A DNA stretch of 64,000 bases from Pedobacter sp. (GTDB taxonomy: Bacteria; Bacteroidota; Bacteroidia; Sphingobacteriales; Sphingobacteriaceae). The notes under the pieces are model-generated. The model saw nothing but the letters and a program-made list of their open reading frames with translations, was not told the origin of the DNA and ran no database searches. A program made the position numbers and the translations under genes. The stretch is from contig NZ_JAVHXT010000005.1 in the NCBI RefSeq assembly GCF_031119335.1, forward strand, positions 62,001-126,000, given 5' to 3'. Positions 26,075 through 34,990 of the stretch are shown piece after piece (positions within the stretch are counted from its first letter, which is position 1; each line of letters starts with the position of its first letter).

Positions 26075-27007
26075 TTAATACTCCCAAAGACCTTGCTCCA
26101 TATCAGCCATTTTCTTTTTGATACGCTCACTCTCCAACAAACGTTGCCTTGGGTCTGTGATCAAATCTTTCACCTTATAATCTCCCGCATTAGTTTCTTT
26201 TACAATGTGACTAGAGAAAAGTCTGTGGATAAAGAAATCGTCCATGCTTAAAGGTGAAGAATCGTTCAATGAATTGAACAGTCGTTTAGTAGCCAAAACA
26301 TCTCTTGCTTCTTCATAAGCAATCCAAAAAACTGGTTGCCACTCCTTAGTTTGATCGTTAAGTTTCAAAGGAGCTAAAGCAATGATACGAGGTTCAAAAA
26401 CACCTCTTTTACCATCAAAAACCCAATCCTCTTTAATTCTATACTTTAAAAATAATAATGGATTAAATTCGCCTGCTACTTGCGTAACGGTACCTGTCTT
26501 ATTATTAGTTACGTTCACAACGCCATTAGCTAACCTTAATGCTTCAGTAGTATCTAAAGGAAAATCAAATCCGTCTACGTCGTCTAAAGTTTTTGGATCT
26601 TTAGGGTTATAAGCCGTAAGCTCTTCATTTCTTACGTGGTTAATCAAAACATCTATCAACCTAGCTTTCGGATAATTTAATACACCATTAATGGTATCGC
26701 GTAGGTCGATATCTCTCCACACACGTTTGGTGAAAACTACATCTTCATCCTTAATTACAGGCAAGAAAGCCTTTTCAGTTGCAGTATCCCTTAGTTCACG
26801 CACAATAGCGTAGCCATCTTTAGGCTTCACCTTTGGTGTTTTCTTTGCAGTTTTTACTGAATCTGTTTTCGGAGCGTTTTGCGCATTAGTAGTAGCGCTT
26901 TTTGTAGTAACGGTTGTAGTTCCTTGCTTATTATTTGCTCTATTTTGAGCAAAGCTAGCTATACTAACAGCAGTTACAAAAACCAACGACAACGTAATCT
27001 TCTTCAT
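26075..27007 (-). CDS. gldN: type IX secretion / gliding motility protein GldN
   Basis: GldN is a periplasmic partner of the GldK ring at the outer membrane. The 310-residue product starts at the ATG at 27007 (MKKITLSLVFVTAV, signal peptide ending SFAQ); the open frame extends only to a TTG at 27013. After a low-complexity Lys/Thr linker come typical GldN parts: VFTKRVWRDIDLRDTINGVLNYP, FDFPLDTTEALRLANG and IKEDWVFDGKRGVFEPRI. The order gldK-L-M-N is conserved; gldN follows gldM by a few bases and ends at a terminator shared with uvrC. Confidence 0.95.
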   Translation of the reverse strand: MKKITLSLVFVTAVSIASFAQNRANNKQGTTTVTTKSATTNAQNAPKTDSVKTAKKTPKVKPKDGYAIVRELRDTATEKAFLPVIKDEDVVFTKRVWRDIDLRDTINGVLNYPKARLIDVLINHVRNEELTAYNPKDPKTLDDVDGFDFPLDTTEALRLANGVVNVTNNKTGTVTQVAGEFNPLLFLKYRIKEDWVFDGKRGVFEPRIIALAPLKLNDQTKEWQPVFWIAYEEARDVLATKRLFNSLNDSSPLSMDDFFIHRLFSSHIVKETNAGDYKVKDLITDPRQRLLESERIKKKMADMEQGLWEY

Positions 27008-27013
27008 TTTCAA

Positions 27014-28540
27014 TTATTTTACATTAAATACCAATGCTGGTAATACTTTTTGCCTACCGTCTGGACCTTGAGAAACTATCTGATCGAAAATTACTCTAGT
27101 TCCTGGTGAAACAGCATTAATTGCACTTCTTACTGCGCCAGAAAAGCTTCCTCCTTGTCCAGATATGGTAATCGCATCTGCACGAGGTTTAATCACTGTT
27201 AGTTCAAAACGCAAAATTTTAAATTTCACATCAAATGGGAAATCATCTAAATCAGCTTCAATTTCAGATTCGCTCTTTAATTGTACCGAAGCAATTTCAC
27301 CACCTCCGTAACCGCCTACTTTAGCCACTGGCGCCGGAATGGCCTTTACCCTAAACTTAGGCGCTCCTAAATTTACAGATTTTCCATCGTTAGTTCCAGA
27401 TACACTGATTGAAACCTCTTTACCTACTAAAGAACCTGGTACGTTAACTACATATTTACCGCTTGCTCCCGTTAAAGAACCACCGCCAGAAATAGTAGCA
27501 TTGATATTAGGAAAACCAGGCGCAGAAATAGTAAATGGGTTTGGAATACCTGCGTAAATTACATTCAATTTATCAGATGAAACTGTTGCCGAAGGCGCAG
27601 CTACTTGATAAGTTTGAGGAGCAGTTTCGTAGGTTTTAATATTTCCATTCCTCTCTTTTACTCTAATAGTACCTTTCCAAGTGAATGTCCCCACGCTTCC
27701 AGTACCACCGGTATAAACACCTTTACCTTTATCAGTAGGTACTTTATTACCGTTTACGCTAATATCTGGTGATGACTTAGAATCGCTTGCAGTTAAATAA
27801 ATCTCAGCTTTATACGGCTGTCCCTGAATTACATAAGAAGATGGCGCTACTGCAACAGCCTCAAATTGGTCAAGGACAACAATTGGCTTATCAGCTAAAA
27901 TCTTATTGATGATATCAGCTTCCATGTTCTTCGCATCATTCTGAAGCATCGTTAAGATGGTTCTAAAAGCCGCCAAAGGAACACCTTCACCAAACATACT
28001 GCCAGTCCAAGTTTTAGGCTCGCCTGCTTTAGGTTTTACCGGATTTAAGGCTTGCAACGTGAAAGTTGGCTTACCTTCATCTGCTTGTAAAAGTGCTGCT
28101 AATTTCTTACCTGTATTATTAATTTCGTCTTGTAATTTTTTACCGGCTTTATGAGAAGCATCATTTCCCATAATGTGCTGACCGATATCCAAATTATTTT
28201 TTTGCTTCAATTCACCGTTTTCCTCAAAGCCGTCTTTTGCAATCTCTGCCTGAAGTTTATCAATATATTTAATTAAGTCTTCACCTAACTTTTGCGCTTG
28301 CTTTGCTCGGTTTAACTTTAACAAATTATCAGAACTTTCCTTTGCTTTGGTGTTTTCGTAATTTCTCAAAAGCTGAGAAATACTACTTTCAACGTTATCT
28401 TTAGAGGTGTTTAAACTATTATTGATATTGTTGAAAGCTCTCAGAACTAAGTCTGAAACGTTAATCGCAAGCATGGCCAATAGCACTAAATACATTAGTC
28501 CTATCATCTTCTGCCTTGCGGTTTCCTTACCTCCTGCCAT
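27014..28540 (-). CDS. gldM: type IX secretion motor protein GldM
   Basis: GldM spans the periplasm and carries motion from the inner-membrane motor to the GldK/GldN ring. The 508-residue product has one N-terminal membrane helix (MIGLMYLVLLAMLAINVSD, about 12-30), a helical region (about 35-220) and then several beta-sandwich domains to the C-terminus, as in known GldM structures. The MAGGKETARQKMIGLMYLVL start is family-typical. It forms the motor with GldL, whose gene lies 40 bp upstream. Confidence 0.96.
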   Translation of the reverse strand: MAGGKETARQKMIGLMYLVLLAMLAINVSDLVLRAFNNINNSLNTSKDNVESSISQLLRNYENTKAKESSDNLLKLNRAKQAQKLGEDLIKYIDKLQAEIAKDGFEENGELKQKNNLDIGQHIMGNDASHKAGKKLQDEINNTGKKLAALLQADEGKPTFTLQALNPVKPKAGEPKTWTGSMFGEGVPLAAFRTILTMLQNDAKNMEADIINKILADKPIVVLDQFEAVAVAPSSYVIQGQPYKAEIYLTASDSKSSPDISVNGNKVPTDKGKGVYTGGTGSVGTFTWKGTIRVKERNGNIKTYETAPQTYQVAAPSATVSSDKLNVIYAGIPNPFTISAPGFPNINATISGGGSLTGASGKYVVNVPGSLVGKEVSISVSGTNDGKSVNLGAPKFRVKAIPAPVAKVGGYGGGEIASVQLKSESEIEADLDDFPFDVKFKILRFELTVIKPRADAITISGQGGSFSGAVRSAINAVSPGTRVIFDQIVSQGPDGRQKVLPALVFNVK

Positions 28541-28580
28541 ATTATATAAATTTAGTTTTTAAGTTTTATAATATGACTAA

Positions 28581-29387
28581 TTAAGCACGTGGTTGATTCA
28601 TTGCCGTTAACATATTGCCATAAATAGCATTTAACGACGATAGGTTTTTAGCTAGTTTACCAACTTCTTCCTTAAACTGTTTTGAGTCTTCCATTGATTC
28701 GTTGAAGTTACCCATGGTTAAAGAAAGATTTTGATAAAATTTGTTCATTGATTTTAAATGAGCGCTTGAGTCTTGCAATTCTAACTCATATACGGCATTC
28801 AATGCCGATAAGTTTTTTGCTAAGTTATTTACTTGTTCGTGATACGCTTTAGAATCTGCATTACTAGCACCTAGTTCTGCTAGTTGTTCTGTTGCTTTAT
28901 CGAAAGCTGTATTCATATTGCCTAAGCTATCTGAAGCGCCTTTAACTTTTGCGGTAAATTCATTCGTTGCCAAAGAAGCGTCAGCTACATTAGAAATGCT
29001 AGCAACCTTGTCTCCGAAAGTACGTAAGCCATTGCCTAAGCTCTCTATTAATTCTGTACCGATTTTTTCATTTACTAATTTATCTAAAGCGCCAGTTGAA
29101 CCGCCGCCGCCTACAGCAGCTTGAGGAATAGCATCTTTAGGTGTAGGTTTACCGTCTTCACGTAATTGAGGATAAACTTTTTCCCATTCTACATCTGGAT
29201 GCGGAGGAAAGAAGCCTAACAATAAGAATAATGCCGCTTCCACGCCTAGTCCAACACCGATCATAATACTGCCCCATTGCCCCCCTAAGTGAAGGATTTT
29301 AAATAATGCTCCAACAATTACAATTGATGCACCTACTGAAGTAGCAAAGTGTAATTTCGCATCTCTACTAGCAAATTTTCCGGCCAT
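28581..29387 (-). CDS. gldL: type IX secretion motor protein GldL
   Basis: GldL is the inner-membrane proton-driven stator-like part of the motor. The 268-residue product has two membrane helices (about 14-33 and 38-60). The second has Glu50 in GVGLGVEAALFLLLGF, the acidic residue thought to couple to proton flow. A long cytoplasmic region follows, with repeated LAKNLS-LNA-Y segments (about 190-210 and 247-262) that should form coiled coils. It lies between gldK and gldM on the minus strand. Confidence 0.96.
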   Translation of the reverse strand: MAGKFASRDAKLHFATSVGASIVIVGALFKILHLGGQWGSIMIGVGLGVEAALFLLLGFFPPHPDVEWEKVYPQLREDGKPTPKDAIPQAAVGGGGSTGALDKLVNEKIGTELIESLGNGLRTFGDKVASISNVADASLATNEFTAKVKGASDSLGNMNTAFDKATEQLAELGASNADSKAYHEQVNNLAKNLSALNAVYELELQDSSAHLKSMNKFYQNLSLTMGNFNESMEDSKQFKEEVGKLAKNLSSLNAIYGNMLTAMNQPRA

Positions 29388-29442
29388 AGTTCTTGATAGT
29401 TAATTTTTAGTTTGTGGTTTGTGTTTATTTTGTTTCTATTTT

Positions 29443-30762
29443 TTACATAATACTGTTTCCAGGGTAGTGAGATACACATCTAAAACCGATGTAAGACCTA
29501 GGCACATCCTGATACTCGTGCTGAGCAACCGAGTTTTGAAGGAAAAAACCTACGTCTTTCCAAGAGCCACCTTTAACGGTTTTGCGTCGTCCCTTTCTGA
29601 AAATAGGATTTTTATCCTCTGGCAATGAAGTATTGTAAGAGTTCAAAGTCCACTCTGCTACGTTACCGGCCATATTGTACAAACCGTAATCGTTAGGCAA
29701 ATAAGCTCTAGCTTCTACAGTATACAGAGCACCATCATCAGCGTAGTTACCCCTACCTACTTTAAAGTTTGCCTGTAAACAACCTTTGGCATTCATGATG
29801 TAAGGACCACCCCAAGGATATTTAGTTTGCGTTCTGCCACCACGTGCAGCATACTCGAACTCAGATTCTGTAGGCAAATCGTATTTTAACCTAGAGTTAT
29901 TAGGCAATTTTCTTTGACGGGCTACATTCTCGTAGAATTGTGTACGCCAATTGCTAAAAGCTCTAGCTTGATCCCAAGTAACACCAACTACTGGATATTT
30001 GTCGTAAGAAGGGTGATTGAAATAAGCCTCAACCATAGGATCATTATACTCGTAGGTATAATCTTTTCTCCAAACCAAAGTATCTGGATAAACCATTACC
30101 GAAGGATGTTCATTTACTTTTCCAGGCGTTGGGTTATCTGTATAAATATCGTAATCGTCTATACGTTGTCTGTTAGGTGAAGAAGCATTTTCCAATGCCA
30201 TATCGAGATTCTTCTCTACGTAAGCATAACGCAAAAGCTTAATATCAATATCCTTATCATTTTTACCGTGTGTAAAGTTTGATAGGTTATCATTGATATA
30301 CATGGCTTTAAGCTTTGTCTGAACATCCTGCTTTTTATTCCTCCAAAGGTTAGAACCATTGCCTACCTTTTTCCAGTCGATTACCTTAAATTTCTGTGCA
30401 CCAGCCGCCGCATTACCTTTTGGTTTAATGAAATAGTCTTGGATATCGCCTTTAGTAATAGCAATCGAATCTCTTACCCAGTTTACAAACTGCCTATACT
30501 CGGCATTGGTTATTTCTGTTTGGTCCATATAGAAAGGACTCACAGAAACCATTTTGCTCTGTTTACCCTGATAAAAGGTAATGTCTTCGTCAGTCATTCC
30601 TAAAAGGTTTCGACCACCAGGCACGTAAACCATGCCCAAAGGGATAGCAGTGTTTTTGAATTTTTTGTTATAGGCTCCTACCAATTCCCCTTGGCCTCCC
30701 TTTCCACAGCTCGAAAGCATCAAAGAAAGTAGGGCAATTGCAAGAAAGTAAAATTTCTTCAT
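29443..30762 (-). CDS. gldK: type IX secretion lipoprotein GldK
   Basis: GldK forms the periplasmic ring at the outer membrane with GldN. I start at the ATG at 30762, giving 439 residues: MKKFYFLAIALLSLMLSSCG with a lipobox (Cys19). The frame is open 18 codons further but without signal-peptide features. The rest is a formylglycine-generating-enzyme-like fold (VYVPGGRNLLGMTDEDITFY, YDLPTESEFEYAARGG, YNMAGNVAEWTLNSY, GGSWKD, YIGFRCV), normal for GldK, which is not known as an enzyme. It is the first gene of the cluster, and a 351-bp gap precedes it. Confidence 0.95.
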   Translation of the reverse strand: MKKFYFLAIALLSLMLSSCGKGGQGELVGAYNKKFKNTAIPLGMVYVPGGRNLLGMTDEDITFYQGKQSKMVSVSPFYMDQTEITNAEYRQFVNWVRDSIAITKGDIQDYFIKPKGNAAAGAQKFKVIDWKKVGNGSNLWRNKKQDVQTKLKAMYINDNLSNFTHGKNDKDIDIKLLRYAYVEKNLDMALENASSPNRQRIDDYDIYTDNPTPGKVNEHPSVMVYPDTLVWRKDYTYEYNDPMVEAYFNHPSYDKYPVVGVTWDQARAFSNWRTQFYENVARQRKLPNNSRLKYDLPTESEFEYAARGGRTQTKYPWGGPYIMNAKGCLQANFKVGRGNYADDGALYTVEARAYLPNDYGLYNMAGNVAEWTLNSYNTSLPEDKNPIFRKGRRKTVKGGSWKDVGFFLQNSVAQHEYQDVPRSYIGFRCVSHYPGNSIM

Positions 30763-31113
30763 ATGTTGTCTAAGCAATTTTATAGCAATTTTATCAATTA
30801 ACATTGAGATTAACAACTATTCGCACAAAAAAATCCACACTTTTTGCAGCAAAATAATTTATTAACATTCGGTTTATCTTAAAACTACAGGTTTTAGATC
30901 ATAAAAATTAAAGACTAAACTTCGATAATCATTTTCAAAAACCCACTTCAATCATCAAATAAAAGCATTTTAAAACACTTTTATCTAACAATCGGTACAA
31001 GAAAACGCTAACTGCGCTCGTTTATTATGCTATTGGCTAAAACATTAAATATTTTTCGCAATTTATAAGATAAAGAGTTGTTGGTCAATACCTATAAATG
31101 GGTATTTAGCTAT
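30763..31113. other. 351-bp gap upstream of gldK, no gene seen
   Basis: It is A+T-rich and should hold the gldK promoter; a near match TTATTTTG (minus strand, at 30857-30850) differs from the -7 box by one base and lacks a good -33. There is no hairpin of note, open frame or known RNA fold. Confidence 0.5.
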
Positions 31114-31884
31114 TTACTTGTTAGATTTTTTGATGTAATTCTCTAAAGCCATAATCATAGATGGAGCCTCTGGATTTGGAGCCGCAATATCCACAATTAA
31201 ACCTTTATCGGCTACCGCTTTCTGCGTATTTAAGCCGAAAGTTGCAATCCTTGTGTTGTTTTGTAGAAAATTGGGGAAATTCGTATACAGCGATTGAATG
31301 CTCGAGGGACTGAAAAATGCTAAGATATCATAAAACACGTCAGCAAGATCAGAAAGATCACTCACTACAGTCCTAAACAACACGGCAGGGGTCACATCAT
31401 ATCCATTCTTTTGTAAGAAATTCATGGTATCCTCAGTAGCCACATCAGAACAAGGATATAAGAATTTCTCTGTAGCATGTTTTTTCAATACCTCTGCTAA
31501 ATCTGCTGCCGTTTGCTTGCCGAAGAAAATTTTACGCTTTCTATATTGGATGTATTTCTGCAAATAAAGTGCTGTTGATTCGGAAATACAGAAATACTTT
31601 AAGTTAACAGACACTTCAAACCTCATCTCTTCACAAATTCTGAAGAAATGATCTACTGCATTTCTACTAGTAAATACCACAGCTGTATAATCTGCTAAAT
31701 TGACTTTCTCTTTTCTAAAGTCCTTAGCAGGCACACCTTCTACGTGGATAAATGAACGGAAATCAATCTTTAGATTATACTTTTTAGCTAAATCAAAATA
31801 TGGGGATTTCTCAGTTTCTGGCTTAGGCAAGGTTACCAATATGCTTTTCACCTTGCGTAGTCTTTCGTCTTTGTTTTCTTGCAT
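31114..31884 (-). CDS. hemD: uroporphyrinogen-III synthase
   Basis: HemD closes hydroxymethylbilane to uroporphyrinogen III in haem synthesis. The 256-residue product, from the ATG at 31884, has the two-lobed HemD pattern: ILVTLPKPE at the start, YTAVVFTSRNAVDHFF in lobe one, FLYPCSDVATEDTMNFLQ at the hinge, and DILAFFSPSSIQSLYTNF near the end. Sequence identity in this family is low, but these positions are its hallmarks. The open frame reaches a TTG at 31953 overlapping the DUF4271 gene, which I reject. It follows that gene closely, in a block leading into gldK. Confidence 0.85.
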   Translation of the reverse strand: MQENKDERLRKVKSILVTLPKPETEKSPYFDLAKKYNLKIDFRSFIHVEGVPAKDFRKEKVNLADYTAVVFTSRNAVDHFFRICEEMRFEVSVNLKYFCISESTALYLQKYIQYRKRKIFFGKQTAADLAEVLKKHATEKFLYPCSDVATEDTMNFLQKNGYDVTPAVLFRTVVSDLSDLADVFYDILAFFSPSSIQSLYTNFPNFLQNNTRIATFGLNTQKAVADKGLIVDIAAPNPEAPSMIMALENYIKKSNK

Positions 31885-31898
31885 TTTCGTATTAGCAC

Positions 31899-32855
31899 TT
31901 ATAACCCTACCGCCTTGATTAATATCAATATAGGGCAAATTTCGAGGGTGCAAAAGTACAAAATTAAATACAATTTAGGAAACCTATATTGTGATAAAAT
32001 ATTTATTGCAGCTCTTATAAATTGAAAAACAAATATCAATACTAATGCCAATACCCCCAAAATAATATAGCCAGAGCCATATTTCTGATCTGATAATGCA
32101 AAAGCGATGATGATAGGAATAAATACTAAGGAGGCATTAAAATAACTTAAATATAATATAGATATGTATTGATGTAGTGGACGCTGTATATCGAAAACAA
32201 AACCAATTGTTCTTAAACACACTATCTTTAAGAGGTACAAAAAGATTACGCCAACGGAAACAGTTACAAAAAAACTAAATCCGCCTTGCGACACTTCTGG
32301 CAAACCTTGGTACTGTGCAACTAGATAAAAAAACATCCCAATAGTAAATCCAAATTGGATAAAGAGCAGCAGAAAAGACCAAGAGGTAACCAAGTTATCT
32401 TCTTTATTAAGGTTAGTTAACGCTCTATTGCTGTAAAAAGATTGCACTACGGAGCTTAACTGCTTTGCAAAAGTATTTTTCAATATGGCAAACAACACTA
32501 GTAAAAAACCTATAATGGCCAAAATCCAAACATCGCCCTTTGGCAACAGCTTACCATGCTGATAGTCAACTTTCTCTGACATGTTATTGGCTTGGTTAAT
32601 TAAATGAGTTAAAGAAAAAACTCCAAATCCGTAACCATTATTTAAACTATCTAGCCATTTCGCATTGGTAAGCGAATCTCTAATTTTAAGTATTTCAGGT
32701 GTTAATGTATCGATTGTTTGTACTTCGATGCTATCAACAATTAAGCTATTTCGCAGTTTTGGAATAATAACACTATCTGTTTGAGCAACTTGCGCAGTAA
32801 CCGTAAATAGCGAAAACACCGCAAAGAGAATAAACAAGATGCCTTTTTTTATCAT
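31899..32855 (-). CDS. DUF4271 membrane protein
   Basis: The 318-residue product has a signal-like leader, a periplasmic region of about 90 residues and about six to seven membrane helices from about 108 on. The segment ILKNTFAKQLSSVVQSFYSNRALTN after the first helix and PLHQYISILYLSYFNASLVF later are typical of DUF4271. The function is not known. The gene sits between a BamA-like gene (2 bp away) and hemD, in the block upstream of gldK. Similar neighbourhoods occur in other Bacteroidota, so a role in the envelope or secretion is an inference from context. Confidence 0.8.
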   Translation of the reverse strand: MIKKGILFILFAVFSLFTVTAQVAQTDSVIIPKLRNSLIVDSIEVQTIDTLTPEILKIRDSLTNAKWLDSLNNGYGFGVFSLTHLINQANNMSEKVDYQHGKLLPKGDVWILAIIGFLLVLFAILKNTFAKQLSSVVQSFYSNRALTNLNKEDNLVTSWSFLLLFIQFGFTIGMFFYLVAQYQGLPEVSQGGFSFFVTVSVGVIFLYLLKIVCLRTIGFVFDIQRPLHQYISILYLSYFNASLVFIPIIIAFALSDQKYGSGYIILGVLALVLIFVFQFIRAAINILSQYRFPKLYLILYFCTLEICPILILIKAVGL

Positions 32856-32857
32856 AC

Positions 32858-34588
32858 TTAAAATAGTGCGGTAATGCCGAAATGTATTTTACCTTGGCGC
32901 AAATTTAAGGGATTATTTTTTTGTTTGCCCAATGCATACGTAATTGACAAGATGCCCAGATTGGTTTCGAAGTTTACACCTGCACCAAAACCCATCGGAA
33001 AATCTGAATAATTGAGTTGCGCTGTTTTGTATTTAAGGTAGGCTTGGTTGTAGAATGCAAATAAAAAAGAGTTCTGTTCTAGCAAATATCGAACCTCTGC
33101 GTTACCGTAAGTGTAGGCATTAGCCAATAACGACAATTCGTTAAAACCACGAAGGCTCCGCTGCCCACCTAACCTAAAAACCTCATTTTCTAACAAATAT
33201 TTACCGCTTAATACGCCTGTTTGATTAGCGACGGTAAAAACCAATTGTTTAGCTAAAGGAACATAATAATTGATTTGACTGAACCACCTGTAAGAAGTGC
33301 TATTCATAGGCACAGCCTGATATAAATTTTCGGGAATGGCTGCATTTCGCCTTATTTTCTTATTACCGACAGCTATATCTGCATTAATGCTATAACCCTT
33401 TTGAGGATTGTAGCGATAATCCAAATTCTCCATATTTAGGCCCAAACCGTAAAAAATCGTATTGGCATCTAAAATTGAAGGCAGTGCCGTAGCATTTTGA
33501 TAAGCTTCTACAGAGGACAATCTGGTAGATCTATTTTCCACAAAAAACTGAAAGGAATTATTGCCTTTTAATAGGTAATTGAAACCCAGTTTAGTATCAA
33601 CATTTAAAAATGAGGAGTCTTGTTTATAAAGGTACAGGCTGGGGTTTAAACCAAAATCGGTGTTGAGTAGATGCGGCACCACCGCCTTTACATCTAACAA
33701 TTGACTTCGCCCAGCTAAACCCTGATAGTTGAAATTTAGTTGTTCGCCTCGCTTAAAGGCATTTTGTAAGTTCAGTTTTAAATTACCTACTAACTGGGTT
33801 TTTCCGGTGCTTCCGTTCTGCTGCAGTCCTACTATTCCATCGAATTGATTAGCATTTTTCTTGTTTACAAAAATCCTAACCAATGCTTTCTCATTAGAGA
33901 AACTGATTTCCAATGGTTTTACAACCTCTAAAAAAGGTAATTCCCGCAATCTGTTTTCTACTTGATTAACCAACCTCTCGGAATACGCTGCGCCGCTTTT
34001 AATTGAAAGGTAAGACTGGATGTACTTCTGCGCTATCTGTGCATTGCCTACCACCTGAATAGTATCAAACAACATTTTCTGGTTGGCTTTGGCGTTGATG
34101 GTTGCACTTATTTTAGCTCCCTCGAAACTAATCTGCTCCAAGTTTACACTGGCGAAGGGGTATCCACTGCTCTCATAATAACGAAGTAAGTTCTCAAAAA
34201 GCTGGCTCAGGCTTTGGGTATTAAATGGAGTTTGCCAATAGTTGCGCTCTCTAAACCCGACTGCTTGTTGCACCGTAAGCGGAAGATTACCTGCTGCCAA
34301 ATTAACCCATTGGTACTGTTGGTTAGGCTGAATAGTTACCAAAACTTCCTTTTCTTGAAAATTTAAAGCAGTAATTTCTGCTAACAGATAACCTTTAAAC
34401 TGTAACTGCGAAAGTACTTTCTCTGCTTCTTTATATACCGTAATGCTATCTTTTATTTCTTTGGGTAAGGAGATAGACTTAGAAAGCGATTTAGCATTTT
34501 CGGGGAGTACAATATTTAGTTGATAGCCTTGCTGGGCGAAAGCATTCACGCCGCAGCAACAAACCAAAAGCCAAATCACAAACCTCAT
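32858..34588 (-). CDS. BamA/TamA-type outer-membrane protein with POTRA domains
   Basis: The 576-residue product from the ATG at 34588 has a signal peptide (LLVCCCGVNAFAQ), an N-terminal periplasmic part with POTRA-like folds (FDTIQVVGNAQIAQKYIQSY, GAAYSERLVNQVENRLRELP) and a C-terminal beta barrel (QRSLRGFNELSLLANAYTYG, ending HFGITALF with the terminal aromatic). The fold places it in the Omp85 family, which inserts or moves proteins across the outer membrane. It is shorter than BamA and is not the main BamA. The frame's first codon at 34600 is TTG. The next gene, DUF4271, follows by 2 bp. Confidence 0.82.
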   Translation of the reverse strand: MRFVIWLLVCCCGVNAFAQQGYQLNIVLPENAKSLSKSISLPKEIKDSITVYKEAEKVLSQLQFKGYLLAEITALNFQEKEVLVTIQPNQQYQWVNLAAGNLPLTVQQAVGFRERNYWQTPFNTQSLSQLFENLLRYYESSGYPFASVNLEQISFEGAKISATINAKANQKMLFDTIQVVGNAQIAQKYIQSYLSIKSGAAYSERLVNQVENRLRELPFLEVVKPLEISFSNEKALVRIFVNKKNANQFDGIVGLQQNGSTGKTQLVGNLKLNLQNAFKRGEQLNFNYQGLAGRSQLLDVKAVVPHLLNTDFGLNPSLYLYKQDSSFLNVDTKLGFNYLLKGNNSFQFFVENRSTRLSSVEAYQNATALPSILDANTIFYGLGLNMENLDYRYNPQKGYSINADIAVGNKKIRRNAAIPENLYQAVPMNSTSYRWFSQINYYVPLAKQLVFTVANQTGVLSGKYLLENEVFRLGGQRSLRGFNELSLLANAYTYGNAEVRYLLEQNSFLFAFYNQAYLKYKTAQLNYSDFPMGFGAGVNFETNLGILSITYALGKQKNNPLNLRQGKIHFGITALF

Positions 34589-34597
34589 ATACTTTCT

Positions 34598-34605
34598 CAA
34601 AAGTA
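34598..34605 (-). promoter_or_regulatory. predicted -7 box of the BamA-like gene
   Basis: TACTTTTG on the minus strand fits TAnnTTTG, 9 bp before the ATG at 34588. A start of transcription at or next to the ATG would give a leaderless or nearly leaderless message. Confidence 0.4.
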
Positions 34606-34633
34606 AACAAAAGCAACTGGGTTTAGCAACACA

Positions 34634-34912
34634 CTATTGATACTTGCACAAATAAGAAACTGGCGCAGCAACTTTCACTTTGAATGATGAATTGGCAGCA
34701 ACTTCAAATTTCTCGCCAGTAGCGTAGCTCTTCCAATCTGCAGCATTAGCTAATAACACCTTCATTTCTCCCTCTACCACAATCATGGTTTCGTGTGTAG
34801 AAGTACCAAATTCGTAATCTCCAGGTTCTATTACTCCCACGGTAGATTTACCATTGTTTTCGTAGCCTAAAGATTTAACGGCTCCATCAAAATATTCGTT
34901 TACAGTAATCAT
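34634..34912 (-). CDS. ppnP: pyrimidine/purine nucleoside phosphorylase
   Basis: PpnP is a small cupin that splits nucleosides with phosphate to give free bases and ribose 1-phosphate. The 92-residue product, from the ATG at 34912, has the family start MITVNEYFDGAVKSLGYEN, followed by GVIEPGDYEFGTSTHETM and ending PVSYLCKYQ. That length matches the E. coli enzyme. An upstream ATG at 34948 would add 12 hydrophobic residues and is unlikely. It is divergent from hemW. Confidence 0.9.
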   Translation of the reverse strand: MITVNEYFDGAVKSLGYENNGKSTVGVIEPGDYEFGTSTHETMIVVEGEMKVLLANAADWKSYATGEKFEVAANSSFKVKVAAPVSYLCKYQ

Positions 34913-34978
34913 ATTGCTAAAATAGCAACATAGCGAACAAAACAACATCTTTTAGACAATTTAAATCTTAATTAAGGC

Positions 34979-34986
34979 TAACTTTG
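34979..34986 (+). promoter_or_regulatory. predicted -7 box of hemW, close to the start codon
   Basis: TAACTTTG fits TAnnTTTG and lies only 4 bp before the ATG at 34991, so the message would start at the ATG. No clear TTTG lies 19 bp upstream. Confidence 0.4.
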
Positions 34987-34990
34987 CGAA

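Noticed and set aside
30763..31113. Possible 6S or other structural RNA in the gap before gldK
   Set aside because: No long stem or known motif could be found by eye.
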